Positions 15,386 through 24,185 are shown, counted from the first letter of the stretch. The stretch is 64,000 bases of DNA from Parafrigoribacterium mesophilum (GCF_039652555.1 NZ_JBDJAF010000001.1:930001-994000), one strand, 5' to 3'. A program made the numbers and translations. Notes: generated by a model not told the origin, from the sequence alone.

Positions 15386-16624
15386 GTGAGCCCGGCGACG
15401 AGCAAGGCAGAGGTGCTGGAGATCGACGGCCGCGAGGTGCGAATCTCCCACCCCGACAAGGTGGTGTTCCCCGAGCCGGGCATCACGAAGCTTGAGCTGG
15501 TGCGGTACTACCTGGCCGTGGCAGACGGTGCGCTTCACGGGGTCGCGGGACGGCCGATGGTGCTGAAGCGGTTCGTGAAGGGCATCGGGGCCGAAGCGTT
15601 CTTCCAGAAACGCGCCCCGGATAATCGGCCGGAGTGGCTGGAGACCGCCACGCTCAGATACGCGTCGGGCAACTCGGCCGAAGAGGTCGTCGTCCGGGAT
15701 GCCGCTGCCCTGGCCTGGGTGGTGAACCTCGGCTGCATCGACCTCAACCCGCATCCAGTCCGGGCCGAGGACCTGGACCATCCGGACGAGCTGCGGGTGG
15801 ACCTCGACCCGATGCCGGGCGCCGACTGGCAGCAGATCGTCGACGTCGCGATGATCGCGCGCGACGTGCTGACCGATCACGGCCTGGTCGGTTGGCCGAA
15901 GACGTCTGGCTCCCGCGGCATCCACATCTACGCCAGGATTCAGCCGCGGTGGGACTACCGGGACGTGCGGCTCGCCGCCGAGACCCTCGCTCGGGAGGTC
16001 GAACGGAGAGCGCCCGGCATCGCCACCGCCAAATGGTGGAAAGAGGAACGCGGCGAGAGCGTGTTCGTCGACTTCAACCAGAACGCGAAAGACCGCACCG
16101 TCGCATCCGCCTACTCGGTGCGCCCGCTTCCGGATGCGCGCGTGTCGACGCCACTGAACTGGGCCGAGGTGCCGAGGTCCCGGCCGGAGGAGTTCACCGT
16201 GCGGTCGGTGCTCGAGCGGTTCGCCGAGCGTGGTGACCCGGCATCCGGTATCGATGACTCCGCAGGCAGCCTGGACCACCTGCTTGCCCTCGCCGAAGAG
16301 CTGGGGCCCGCCGAGAAACCGCCGAAGGCGTCGTCGGATGGCTCGGGGCGGCGCGCGTCGAGGATGCCGCTGATCGAGATCGCCCGGGCGAAGACGAAGT
16401 CTGAGGCGCTCGCGGGTCTGGAGCGCTGGAAGGAGAAGCATCCGGGGGTCGTGACGCTACTCGAGCCGGCCGACGTCTTAGTCGACGGGATGCGCGGCTC
16501 CAGCTCGCTCTGGTATCGCATCCGCGTGAACCTCCAGCACGTGCCCGAGAAGGAACGACCGAAGCAGGCGGAACTGGAGGTCGACTACGACCCATGGGCG
16601 GGGAAGAACCGGCCCGGGGCGTGA
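15386..16624 (+). CDS. Stand-alone LigD-type polymerase/primase domain protein
   Basis: 412 residues. The first ~300 match the archaeo-eukaryotic primase-type polymerase domain of bacterial NHEJ ligase LigD: SHPDKVVFPE near the start, catalytic acidic motif DLDP, GSRGIHIYARI, and KDRTVASAYSVRPLP. No ligase or phosphoesterase domain is attached. The ~95-residue C-terminal part (IEIARAKTKSEALAGLERW to the end) is an extra domain; such proteins are often labelled ATP-dependent DNA ligase in Microbacteriaceae although no ligase motif KxDG is present. The GTG at 15386 has GGTGAG upstream; a start at 15290 is possible. No ku gene is nearby. Confidence 0.85.
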   Translation: MSPATSKAEVLEIDGREVRISHPDKVVFPEPGITKLELVRYYLAVADGALHGVAGRPMVLKRFVKGIGAEAFFQKRAPDNRPEWLETATLRYASGNSAEEVVVRDAAALAWVVNLGCIDLNPHPVRAEDLDHPDELRVDLDPMPGADWQQIVDVAMIARDVLTDHGLVGWPKTSGSRGIHIYARIQPRWDYRDVRLAAETLAREVERRAPGIATAKWWKEERGESVFVDFNQNAKDRTVASAYSVRPLPDARVSTPLNWAEVPRSRPEEFTVRSVLERFAERGDPASGIDDSAGSLDHLLALAEELGPAEKPPKASSDGSGRRASRMPLIEIARAKTKSEALAGLERWKEKHPGVVTLLEPADVLVDGMRGSSSLWYRIRVNLQHVPEKERPKQAELEVDYDPWAGKNRPGA

Positions 16625-16648
16625 GCCCTGGGAATCGGTGCGTCGCCG

Positions 16649-17542
16649 TCACCGGCTGATGGCGGCCTCCTCATCGATCCGGCCGAGCTTGTCGGGATTC
16701 GCGATCGAAAAGATGCGCGTGATCCGTCCGCCGTCGATGGCCACGCCCAGGACCGCGAGCACTCGCCCGCCCATTTCCATCCGGATCCCCGGTTCCCCGT
16801 TGACCCTCGTCGCGACTGCGGCGACCGCGCCGCGCGTCTTCGCCATTCCGCCCAACACGTAGCGCGCCACTTTGTCGGCGCCCACGATCGGCCGCCGCGC
16901 TGCGCCCTGAACCTTCCCCCCGCCGTCGCCGACCGAGACCACGTCGGGCGCGAGCACATCCATGAGACCCTGAAGATCGCCGGTATTCATCGCCGCTACC
17001 AAACGGCCAACCACTTCCTCGAACTCGGAGCGAACGACGCGCACCCTGGGGCGGCGGGCCCAGACGTGGCGCTTCGCTCGATGGGCGATCTGCCGGACCG
17101 CCGCCGGGGTCTTATCAACGGCATCCGCGATCTCGTCGTATGGCACGTCGAAGACCTCGCGCAGCACGAAGACCGCGCGCTCGTCGGGCCCGAGTGTCTC
17201 CAGCACGGTGAGCATCGCGATGGAGAGACTCTCCGCGAGTTCGACGTCGTCCGCCACGTCGGGACTTATCAGCAGCGGTTCTGGAAGCCACTCGCCCACG
17301 TACTCCTCGCGGCGCCGGGCCACGGTGCGCAGCTGGTTGAGCGCCTGCCGAGTCACGAGGCGCACCAAGTACGCCCGCGGCTCGCGGATGTCGGACACGT
17401 CCACCGCCGCCCACCGGATCCAGGACTCCTGCAGCACGTCCTCGGCGTCCGCCGCTGAGCCCAGGAGCTCATACGCGACGGTGAACAGCAGCCCCCGGTG
17501 GACTACGAACGGATCCTCGTCGGCGCGCGCGAGACTACCCAT
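16649..17542 (-). CDS. ECF41-group RNA polymerase sigma factor (SigJ-like)
   Basis: 297 residues. Region sigma2 (residues ~10-75, with DAEDVLQESWIRW) and sigma4 (~110-160, with YDEIADAVDKTPAAVRQIAHRAK) are followed by a SnoaL-like C-terminal extension (~170-297). The extension contains DGGGK at 206-210 and NPDKL at 282-286, the two diagnostic motifs of group ECF41, which controls itself through this domain instead of an anti-sigma factor. It lies 9 bp downstream of the carboxymuconolactone decarboxylase gene, the usual ECF41 partner. Confidence 0.92.
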   Translation of the reverse strand: MGSLARADEDPFVVHRGLLFTVAYELLGSAADAEDVLQESWIRWAAVDVSDIREPRAYLVRLVTRQALNQLRTVARRREEYVGEWLPEPLLISPDVADDVELAESLSIAMLTVLETLGPDERAVFVLREVFDVPYDEIADAVDKTPAAVRQIAHRAKRHVWARRPRVRVVRSEFEEVVGRLVAAMNTGDLQGLMDVLAPDVVSVGDGGGKVQGAARRPIVGADKVARYVLGGMAKTRGAVAAVATRVNGEPGIRMEMGGRVLAVLGVAIDGGRITRIFSIANPDKLGRIDEEAAISR

Positions 17543-17551
17543 GCCGGGAGC

Positions 17552-18154
17552 CTATGCCGCGCTGGAGGCGGCTGAGGGAACGGCAAGCGGGGGAAGGCCA
17601 CAGGCATCCGCGAACTGCTCCGAGTGGATGCCGAGCGCTATGTTCATGCGCGCCGACATGTTGATGAACCCCACGCGTGCGGCGAGTTCGACCAGCGCCG
17701 CCGGGCCGAGTTCGGCCAGGAGCGCATCCGACAGCTCGTCGGTTACGGTGGGCGGTGTCTGGCTGGCGGCCTCCGCGTACTCCATGACCTTGCGCTCGGT
17801 AGCGGTGAAGACGGCGGAGTCTCGCCAGCGCGGTACCTCGCGGACCTTCGCCTCGTCGAGCCCATGATTGTGCGCCATGAAGTAGTTGAGATCGAGGCAG
17901 AAGCTGCAGCCGACCGTGGCGGCCGCAGCCATAGTTGCATACGACGCAAGGTTCTGGTCGAGTTCGCGCCAACTTTCGACCTTGCCGCCAATACCCATGG
18001 AGTCCTTCATGACAGCCTTGTGGTGCCACAGCACACCGACGGACTTGGGTACAAAGCCCAACTTCTTGCGGGCAGCGAATTTCACGAGCGCGCCGTACGC
18101 GCCGTTGATCTCGGTCAGGGGGATGCGGGTCTGAATGGTCAATGTCTTCTCCAA
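17552..18154 (-). CDS. Carboxymuconolactone decarboxylase (AhpD-like) family protein, ECF41 partner
   Basis: 200 residues. The AhpD-type redox motif is visible as CSFC (Cys 83 and 86) with a downstream histidine pair in FMAHNHGLDE. Family members act as alkylhydroperoxidase-like or decarboxylase enzymes; the substrate here is unknown. First gene of a two-gene unit with the ECF41 sigma factor. A near-consensus ECF41 promoter lies about 30-60 bases before its ATG, so it is the expected main target of that sigma factor. Confidence 0.9.
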   Translation of the reverse strand: MEKTLTIQTRIPLTEINGAYGALVKFAARKKLGFVPKSVGVLWHHKAVMKDSMGIGGKVESWRELDQNLASYATMAAAATVGCSFCLDLNYFMAHNHGLDEAKVREVPRWRDSAVFTATERKVMEYAEAASQTPPTVTDELSDALLAELGPAALVELAARVGFINMSARMNIALGIHSEQFADACGLPPLAVPSAASSAA

Positions 18155-18185
18155 TGTCGTCGACGAATCGTGTTCCTAGAGATGA

Positions 18186-18212
18186 GACACCGACCGACAT
18201 CCGCCTGTGACA
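18186..18212 (-). promoter_or_regulatory. ECF41-type promoter
   Basis: On the leftward strand TGTCACA (18206-18212) is followed after exactly 16 bp by TGTC (18186-18189). The published ECF41 target is TGTCACA-N16-CGTC, so the -35 is perfect and the -10 differs at one base. It sits upstream of the decarboxylase/sigma factor pair, as expected for an autoregulated ECF41 unit. Confidence 0.78.
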
Positions 18213-18300
18213 TCCGCGAGGGCAATTCGATACGGCCACACCATCCTGTGATACTGCCCAAACCCCTTGACGCATGCCCGAGCCGGAGTATTTTGACCGC

Positions 18301-19248
18301 ATGTTCAGTCGCATCGTCGCACGTACACTGTCCGCCACCGCGTTGGGTGCGCTCTTGCTGGCTACAGGAACACCCACCGCCCTTGCCGCACCGCAGGCGC
18401 CACCCGGCCACTTCCAGGATGTGATCGCGCTGCCCGACGCGTTCCAACCCGAGGGAATCGCGATCGGCCCCGGTGGCACCGGGTACGTCGGCTCACTGGT
18501 CGACGGAGACGTCTACGTGTTCGACGTGCGCACCGGCGAACAGATCACCACCCTTCAAGGCCCCGGCACGCCGTCGGTCGGTCTGAAGATCGACAACCGG
18601 GGCCGGCTGTTCATCGCGGGCGGGCCCACCGGCCAGGCGCGGGTCGTGGATGCCGCCACGGGTGCCCTGATCCAGAGTTACACCCTCACAACGGAGCCGT
18701 CGTTCATCAACGACGTCGTTCTCACACACGACGCCGCATGGTTCACGGACAGCTCGCAGGCCCAGCTCTACAAGCTTCCCCTCGGACCGGGCGGCGCCCT
18801 CCCCGACCCGGATGCAATCGAGGTCCTCCCGCTGACCGGCGACTGGGTGCAGCAGCCCGGCATCAACGCCAACGGCATCGCGGAAACACCGAATCATCAG
18901 GCGCTGCTGGTGATCCAGTCATCCACCGGCATCCTGTTCCGCGTCGATCCGGCGACCGGCGTCGCTACGACCGTCGACCTGGGCGGCGTGGTGCTCACCA
19001 ACGGCGACGGTCTGCTCGTCGTCGGCCGCACACTGTATGTGGTGCAAAACCTGTCGAACACGGTCGCCGTCATCCGGCTCAATGCCGCAGGGACCAGTGG
19101 CGAACTCGTCGATCAGCGGACGGATGCGGACTTCCAGGTGCCAACGACCATAGCGAGGTTCGGCAACGCGCTCTACCTCCCGAACGCGCGGTTCGACACT
19201 CCGCCGACGCCCGACACTGAATACTCGGTGGTGCGCATCGAGCGGTGA
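18301..19248 (+). CDS. Secreted SMP-30/gluconolactonase-like beta-propeller protein
   Basis: 315 residues. It has a signal peptide (MFSRIVAR start, Ala-rich core, ALAAP cleavage region at about 30). The mature part has repeated propeller phrases such as FQPEGIAIGPGGTGYVGSL, VGLKIDNRGRLFIAGG and INANGIAETPNHQALLV, as in the SMP-30/gluconolactonase/LRE-like superfamily. The ATG at 18301 gives the signal peptide directly; an ATG at 18274 would add nine residues. Substrate unknown, extracellular. Divergent from the ECF41 unit and convergent with yoeB. Confidence 0.82.
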   Translation: MFSRIVARTLSATALGALLLATGTPTALAAPQAPPGHFQDVIALPDAFQPEGIAIGPGGTGYVGSLVDGDVYVFDVRTGEQITTLQGPGTPSVGLKIDNRGRLFIAGGPTGQARVVDAATGALIQSYTLTTEPSFINDVVLTHDAAWFTDSSQAQLYKLPLGPGGALPDPDAIEVLPLTGDWVQQPGINANGIAETPNHQALLVIQSSTGILFRVDPATGVATTVDLGGVVLTNGDGLLVVGRTLYVVQNLSNTVAVIRLNAAGTSGELVDQRTDADFQVPTTIARFGNALYLPNARFDTPPTPDTEYSVVRIER

Positions 19249-19301
19249 TTCACCGCCTGCTGGGTAGCGGCGGGCCGTGACTCGGGCTCAGGGCGTTACG
19301 A

Positions 19302-19322
19302 CGGCAATACACCCGATTGCCG
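19302..19322. terminator. Bidirectional hairpin between convergent genes
   Basis: Perfect 7-bp stem CGGCAAT/ATTGCCG with a 7-nt loop, lying between the stops of the propeller protein and yoeB. There is no clear T-run on either strand, so it is a candidate terminator only. Confidence 0.5.
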
Positions 19323-19325
19323 ATG

Positions 19326-19583
19326 TCATTCGTAGTGGTAACGGGACTGTGCGATCAGCACCGAGTCTTCTGTCACCTTGTAGATGAGTCGGTGTTCGTC
19401 GGTGATCCGGCGAGACCAGAATCCGTGGAAGCCATGCTTCAACGCTTCGGGTTTGCCGATGCCATCGTTGCCGTTCCGCTGTATATCGGTGATCAGCGCG
19501 TTGATGCGCTTTAGAATCTTGCGATCTTGCATCTGCCAGTAGAGATAGTCTTCCCAGGCGTGTTCATCCCAAACAAGCTTCAT
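19326..19583 (-). CDS. yoeB: Txe/YoeB family mRNA interferase toxin
   Basis: 85-residue ribosome-dependent endoribonuclease. It aligns along its whole length with E. coli YoeB, and the catalytic residues fall at the same numbers: Glu46 (KPEALKH), Arg65 (HRLIY), His83 and Tyr84 (RYHY). One extra glutamate follows the final tyrosine. The ATG overlaps the antitoxin stop by ATGA. Neutralised by the upstream YefM. Confidence 0.95.
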   Translation of the reverse strand: MKLVWDEHAWEDYLYWQMQDRKILKRINALITDIQRNGNDGIGKPEALKHGFHGFWSRRITDEHRLIYKVTEDSVLIAQSRYHYE

Positions 19584-19831
19584 TCGACAAGCTCGCGCTC
19601 AACTCCCTGGCCAGCCTCGAGCCGTTCGATGGATGCGAGCAGGCGCCGCGCGTTCGCCGGATTGCGGAGCAGGTAAGCAGTCTCCTTAAGAGACTCGTAA
19701 TCATCGAGGGCGACAATCACCACTGAATCCTTGCCCGCACGTGTAATCACGACCTCTTCGCGGTCGTCGAGCACCGCGTCGAGCGTTGCCGCATAGTTCG
19801 CCCGGGATTCTGAGTATGACAGGGTGCGCAT
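19580..19831 (-). CDS. yefM: Phd/YefM family antitoxin
   Basis: 83 residues. The N-terminal DNA-binding fold reads SYSESRANYAATLDAVLDD and EEVVITRAGKDSVVIVALDDYESL, the Phd/YefM signature; the acidic C-terminus should wrap and block YoeB. It is expected to repress its own promoter together with the toxin; the matching operator lies 12 bases upstream of the gene. Confidence 0.95.
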   Translation of the reverse strand: MRTLSYSESRANYAATLDAVLDDREEVVITRAGKDSVVIVALDDYESLKETAYLLRNPANARRLLASIERLEAGQGVERELVE

Positions 19832-19843
19832 GTCGTCTCCTAA

Positions 19844-19881
19844 GTACAGGATATTGTACGTTAGGTCGATTCTGGACTCAA
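19844..19881 (-). promoter_or_regulatory. yefM-yoeB promoter with overlapping YefM operator
   Basis: Leftward -35 TTGAGT (19876-19881), 17-bp spacer and -10 TACAAT (19853-19858). An inverted repeat GTACA-N6-TGTAC (19844-19859) covers the -10. YefM operators are built on TGTACA-type palindromes, so autorepression by occlusion of the -10 is expected. It lies just beyond the ychF stop on the same strand, so the pair has its own promoter. Confidence 0.75.
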
Positions 19882-19916
19882 GGGCCGTGGGTGCCCAACG
19901 CCGTAGGCCAATAACG

Positions 19917-20990
19917 TTAGACGTTGAAGCGGAACTCGACGACGTCGCCGTCGCGCATCACGTAGTCCTTGCCCTCGATGCGGGCCTTGCCCTTGGCCCT
20001 GGCCTCGTGGATGGAGCCGGTGGCGACCAGGTCGTCGAAGGAGATCACCTCGGCCTTGATGAAGCCCTTCTCGAAGTCGGTGTGGATGACCCCGGCCGCC
20101 TGAGGGGCCTTCCAGCCTTTGTGGATGGTCCAGGCGCGCGATTCCTTGGGGCCGGCGGTGAGGTAAGTCTGCAGGCCGAGCGTGTCGAAGCCGATCCGGG
20201 CCAGCTGGTCGAGGCCGCTCTCGGCCTGCCCGGTGGAGGCCAGCAGCTCGGCGGCATCCTCGTCAGAGAGGTCGATCAGCTCTGACTCGAGCTTGGCGTC
20301 CAGGAAGATGGCCTTGGCCGGGGCCACCAGCGCGGCGAGCGCATCCCGGCGCGCCTGGTCACCGAGCACCGCCTCGTCCACGTTGAACACGTAGATGAAC
20401 GGCTTGACGGTGAGCAGGCCGAGTTCCCGGATCGGCTCAAGGTCGATCGTCGAGGCGGACAGCGGCTTTCCGTCGTTCAGCCAGGTTGCGGCCTCCTGCG
20501 CGGTCTTCAGCACCTCGGGCGCGGTGCGCCGGGTGCGCACCTCCTTCTCATAGCGTTCGATCGCTTTCTCGAGGGTCTGCAGGTCGGCGAGGATCAGTTC
20601 GGTGTTGATCGTCTCCAGGTCATCGGCCGGGTCAACCGTCCCGGTGACGTGCACCACATCCGGGTCCGCAAAACCGCGGGAGACCACGGCGATGGCATCG
20701 GCCTCGCGGATATTGGCGAGGAACTTGTTGCCGAGACCCTCCCCGACCGAGGCGCCCTTGACGATGCCGGCGATGTCGACGAAGGACACCGGCGCGGGCA
20801 GGATGCGCTCGGAGTCGAAAAGCTCCGCGAGCACCTTCAGGCGGGCATCCGGCAGGTTGACGATGCCGATGTTGGGCTCGATCGTCGCGAACGGGTAGTT
20901 CGCCGCGAGCACCTGATTCTTGGTGAGGGCGTTGAACAGGGTCGACTTGCCCACGTTGGGAAGTCCGACGATTGCGATAGTGAGAGCCAC
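19917..20990 (-). CDS. ychF: Redox-regulated P-loop ATPase YchF (Obg family)
   Basis: 357 residues, the usual YchF length. Walker A is VGLPNVGKSTLF near residue 9, NYPFATIEPN is the switch I region, and the C-terminal TGS domain ends DGDVVEFRFNV. YchF binds ATP in preference to GTP and associates with ribosomes. The GTG at 20988-20990 is chosen because the family starts directly at xLTIAIVGLPN; a longer open frame to 21362 has no family similarity. Confidence 0.96.
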   Translation of the reverse strand: MALTIAIVGLPNVGKSTLFNALTKNQVLAANYPFATIEPNIGIVNLPDARLKVLAELFDSERILPAPVSFVDIAGIVKGASVGEGLGNKFLANIREADAIAVVSRGFADPDVVHVTGTVDPADDLETINTELILADLQTLEKAIERYEKEVRTRRTAPEVLKTAQEAATWLNDGKPLSASTIDLEPIRELGLLTVKPFIYVFNVDEAVLGDQARRDALAALVAPAKAIFLDAKLESELIDLSDEDAAELLASTGQAESGLDQLARIGFDTLGLQTYLTAGPKESRAWTIHKGWKAPQAAGVIHTDFEKGFIKAEVISFDDLVATGSIHEARAKGKARIEGKDYVMRDGDVVEFRFNV

Positions 20991-21075
20991 GAGGGTCCAT
21001 CGTACCGGGCTGCTTCGCCAGGGTCGCGGGGCGTCGCTACCGGGTCGGGTCGGATGCGCGTGAGACGATCGGCCC

Positions 21076-21699
21076 ATGAGCCTGAACTTCACCGCGATCG
21101 ACTTCGAAACTGCCAACTCGAACAGCGCGTCCGCGTGCTCGGTCGGGCTGGTCAAGGTGCGCGGCGGCGTCGTGGTGGACGAGGCCGGTTGGTTGATCCG
21201 ACCGCCGGCCGGGTACGACTCGTTCAACGAGTGGAACACGCGCATCCACGGGATTATGGCGCCGGATGTCGAGGGGGCGCTGCTGTGGAGCGAGCAGCTT
21301 CCCGATCTGGTCGCCTTCGCCGACGGCGACGCGCTGGTGGCCCACAACGCCGGCTTCGACATGGGCGTGATCGCCGCCGCCTGCGCCGCTTCCTACGTCG
21401 ACTGCCCGGCGTTCAGCTACCTCTGCAGCCTGCGCGTGGCCCGGAAGACCTACAACCTCGACTCCTATCGGCTACCGGTGGCGGCGATGGCCGCCGGATT
21501 CGAGGACTTCCACCACCACGACGCCCTGGACGACTCCCGGGCCTGCGCGGCGATCATGGTGCACGCCGCGGGACGCGCCGGCGTCGACTCGCTCGAGGAG
21601 CTCGGGAGCATCCTGGGCATCCCGTTGGGCGCGATCGGGGCCACCTCGGCGAGCGCCACTTTGTCATCGGCGCGCCCGCTCGAACAGGCGCGCCGGTAA
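21076..21699 (+). CDS. DEDDh 3'-5' exonuclease (DnaQ-like)
   Basis: 207 residues. The Exo I (AIDFETAN), Exo II (VAHNAGFDMG) and Exo III (HDALDDSRA) motifs with the histidine of DEDDh are visible. The size fits a small stand-alone exonuclease, not a polymerase subunit. The ~40-residue tail after the nuclease fold is Ala/Ser-rich. Divergent from ychF by 85 bp and upstream of rmuC on the same strand. Confidence 0.9.
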   Translation: MSLNFTAIDFETANSNSASACSVGLVKVRGGVVVDEAGWLIRPPAGYDSFNEWNTRIHGIMAPDVEGALLWSEQLPDLVAFADGDALVAHNAGFDMGVIAAACAASYVDCPAFSYLCSLRVARKTYNLDSYRLPVAAMAAGFEDFHHHDALDDSRACAAIMVHAAGRAGVDSLEELGSILGIPLGAIGATSASATLSSARPLEQARR

Positions 21700-21804
21700 C
21701 AAAGTGGCGCCGCCAACCGCCTGACTGGGATCCCGGGCACTACGAGACCCAGCACGCCGGGCCGACGAGGCAGCAATGTCGGTGCCGCCTGCGACACTGG
21801 ACGC

Positions 21805-23145
21805 ATGGATCCTCTTGTTGCTCTACTCATCGGTCTCGCGGTAGGAATCGGGCTCGGCGCCGTCATCGGTGTGCTCAAGGCGAGGTCGCGCGTTGGCATG
21901 CCGGTGGGCGAGAATCCCGAGGTGCTACAGGCCCGGCACGAGGCCGCCATGAGCGAACTGCGCGCGCAGGAGCAGGAGGCGCGGACGGCGCTGTCCGCCG
22001 AGTTCGCCTCGGCGCAGGCGACCGCGCAGGCGCTGCGTGAGCAGGTGTCCGGGCTGCAGGAACAGCACCGGGAGCTGCTGGAGCGGCAGCGCGCCGAACA
22101 GGCGGCGCGCACCGAGCGGGAGCGCGCCGAAAGCAAGGTGTTGCAGTTGCTGACCCCGGTGCAGGAGAGCCTCCGAACGATGCAGCACAAGGTGACCGAG
22201 CTCGAAACGCAGCGCAGCCGCCAACACGGCGAGTTGAGCCAGCAACTCAGGTCGGCGACCGAATCCGAGGAGCGTCTGCGCCAGACGGCCGAGACGCTCG
22301 CGGCGGCGCTGAAAAGCAACAGCACTCGCGGCGTGTGGGGCGAAACCCAACTGCGCAACGTGGTGCAAGCCGCCGGACTCATCGAGCGGGTGGACTTCGA
22401 TGTGCAGTCCAATATCAGCTCGGATGCCGGAGCCGGCCGGCCAGACATGGTCGTGCATCTGCCGGGCGGCAAGAACATCGCCGTGGACGCCAAGGTGCCG
22501 TTCAACGCGTACCTGGAGGCCAGTCAGATCCTCGTGACGGCCGTCGGCGAGGAAGGCGCGAAACGCGAGCACCTGCTCAAGCAGCACGTGAAGGCCTTGC
22601 GCGCACACATCGACACGCTGGCGAGCAAGACCTATTGGGAGGGCCTGGACGCTTCCCCCGAATTGGTCATCGCGTTCATCCCGAGTGAGTCGCTGGTCTC
22701 CAGCGCGCTCGAGGCGGACCCGTCGATCATGGACTATGCGTTCGGCAAGCGCGTGGCGCTGGCCTCGCCGGTCACTTTGTGGTCGGTGCTGAAGACGGTG
22801 GCATTCAGTTGGCAGCAAAACGTGCTGACCGAGGATGCCAAGATGCTGTTCGACCTGAGCCGGGAACTGTACGGCCGGCTTTCGAAGCTGTCGGACCACG
22901 TGGAGAAGCTGGGTCGTTCGATCGAGAGGAGCGTCAAGGACTACAACGCCTTCGTGGGCTCGTTGGAGCGTCAGGTACTGCCAAGCGCGCGCAAACTCAG
23001 TGCGCTGGACGAGTCGAAGGTGCTCGGTACGCTCTCCGGGATTGAAGAGTCGCCGCGCGAGTTGACCGCGTTCGAGCTGACCACCACGCCGGCACAGCAG
23101 GAACTAGACCCGGTGGGCGCAGGAGTTTCCCGCAGCAACGGCTGA
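21805..23145 (+). CDS. rmuC: DNA recombination protein RmuC
   Basis: 446 residues. An N-terminal membrane helix (LVALLIGLAVGIGLGAVIGV) is followed by a long Gln/Glu/Arg-rich coiled coil (~40-160) and the RmuC nuclease-like domain (TRGVWGETQLRNVV, then IAVDAKVPFNAYLEA and a YWEGL phrase). The family limits DNA inversions and other rearrangements. Same strand as the exonuclease and convergent with glpX. Confidence 0.95.
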   Translation: MDPLVALLIGLAVGIGLGAVIGVLKARSRVGMPVGENPEVLQARHEAAMSELRAQEQEARTALSAEFASAQATAQALREQVSGLQEQHRELLERQRAEQAARTERERAESKVLQLLTPVQESLRTMQHKVTELETQRSRQHGELSQQLRSATESEERLRQTAETLAAALKSNSTRGVWGETQLRNVVQAAGLIERVDFDVQSNISSDAGAGRPDMVVHLPGGKNIAVDAKVPFNAYLEASQILVTAVGEEGAKREHLLKQHVKALRAHIDTLASKTYWEGLDASPELVIAFIPSESLVSSALEADPSIMDYAFGKRVALASPVTLWSVLKTVAFSWQQNVLTEDAKMLFDLSRELYGRLSKLSDHVEKLGRSIERSVKDYNAFVGSLERQVLPSARKLSALDESKVLGTLSGIEESPRELTAFELTTTPAQQELDPVGAGVSRSNG

Positions 23146-23201
23146 CAGCCGCGGGTGAGCTCAGGGCCGGGTGACGCTACCGGCGTGGTGACAGGAGCGG
23201 C

Positions 23202-24185
23202 TTAGAGCCATTTCGAGATTTGGTGCTCGGCCCGCACGCGCCGGATCGTGCCGGAACGGGAGCGCAGGATGATGCTTTCGGTGCGGATGATCGGGCCCTT
23301 ACGCTGCACGCCCTCCACCAACCCGCCGTCGGTGACACCGGTTGCCACGAAGAAGGTGTTGTCTCCGCTGACCATGTCGTCGGCGTCCATCACCCGATCG
23401 AGGTCGAGCCCGGCATCCGCGCCCCGCTGCCGCTCCTCGTCGTTGCGCGGTGCCAACCGTGCCTGCATGAAGCCACCGAGTGCCTTGATTGCGCAGGCGG
23501 TCGTGATGCCCTCGGGGCTGCCACCGGTGCCGGCACACATGTCGATCCGGCTTTCGTACCGCGCGGCGTTGATGCCGCCGGCCACATCGCCGTCCAGCAT
23601 GAGGCGGGTACCGGCGCCGGCCGCGCGGATGTCGTCGATCAGCTGGGCGTGCCGGGGCCGGTCGAGCACCGCCACGGTGATTTCGCCCACTTCTTTGTGC
23701 TTGGCCTTCGCGAGCGCCCGGATGTTCTCACCGATCGGTTTGCGCAGGTCGAGCACGCCGACACCTTCCGGGCCGGCAACGATTTTGTCCATATAGAAGA
23801 CGGACGACGCGTCGAGCATGCTGCCGCGGTCGGAGACGGCGATCACCGACAGCGCGTTCTGCCGTCCCGCCGCGGTAAGCGAGGTGCCGTCGATCGGGTC
23901 GACCGCGATGTCGCAGGCCGGACCCTTGCCGGTACCGACGCGCTCACCGTTGAACAGCATCGGTGCGTGGTCTTTCTCACCCTCGCCGATAACGACGACA
24001 CCGTCGAAATCCACGGTCCCGAGGAACTTGCGCATGGCATCCACTGCGGCACCGTCGGCCGCATTCTTGTCGCCGCGGCCGATAAACGGCCAGGCTCGAA
24101 TCGCGGCCGCTTCCGTCGCACGGACCAGTTCCATGGCGAGGTTGCGATCGGGGTTGAGGACCGGGCCAGAGGCATCATTGTTCAC
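23202..24185 (-). CDS. glpX: Class II fructose-1,6-bisphosphatase
   Basis: 327 residues. Hydrolyses fructose-1,6-bisphosphate to fructose-6-phosphate in gluconeogenesis. Metal and substrate motifs: GEGEKDHAPM near residue 68 and DPIDGTSLT near 96; GGSPEGI occurs in the middle. Divergently transcribed from fbaA, whose product makes or uses the same substrate. Confidence 0.97.
   Translation of the reverse strand: MNNDASGPVLNPDRNLAMELVRATEAAAIRAWPFIGRGDKNAADGAAVDAMRKFLGTVDFDGVVVIGEGEKDHAPMLFNGERVGTGKGPACDIAVDPIDGTSLTAAGRQNALSVIAVSDRGSMLDASSVFYMDKIVAGPEGVGVLDLRKPIGENIRALAKAKHKEVGEITVAVLDRPRHAQLIDDIRAAGAGTRLMLDGDVAGGINAARYESRIDMCAGTGGSPEGITTACAIKALGGFMQARLAPRNDEERQRGADAGLDLDRVMDADDMVSGDNTFFVATGVTDGGLVEGVQRKGPIIRTESIILRSRSGTIRRVRAEHQISKWL

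Noticed and set aside
20991..21362. Upstream extension of the ychF frame
   Set aside because: It would run antisense through the exonuclease gene; YchF proteins start at the xLTIAIVG motif.
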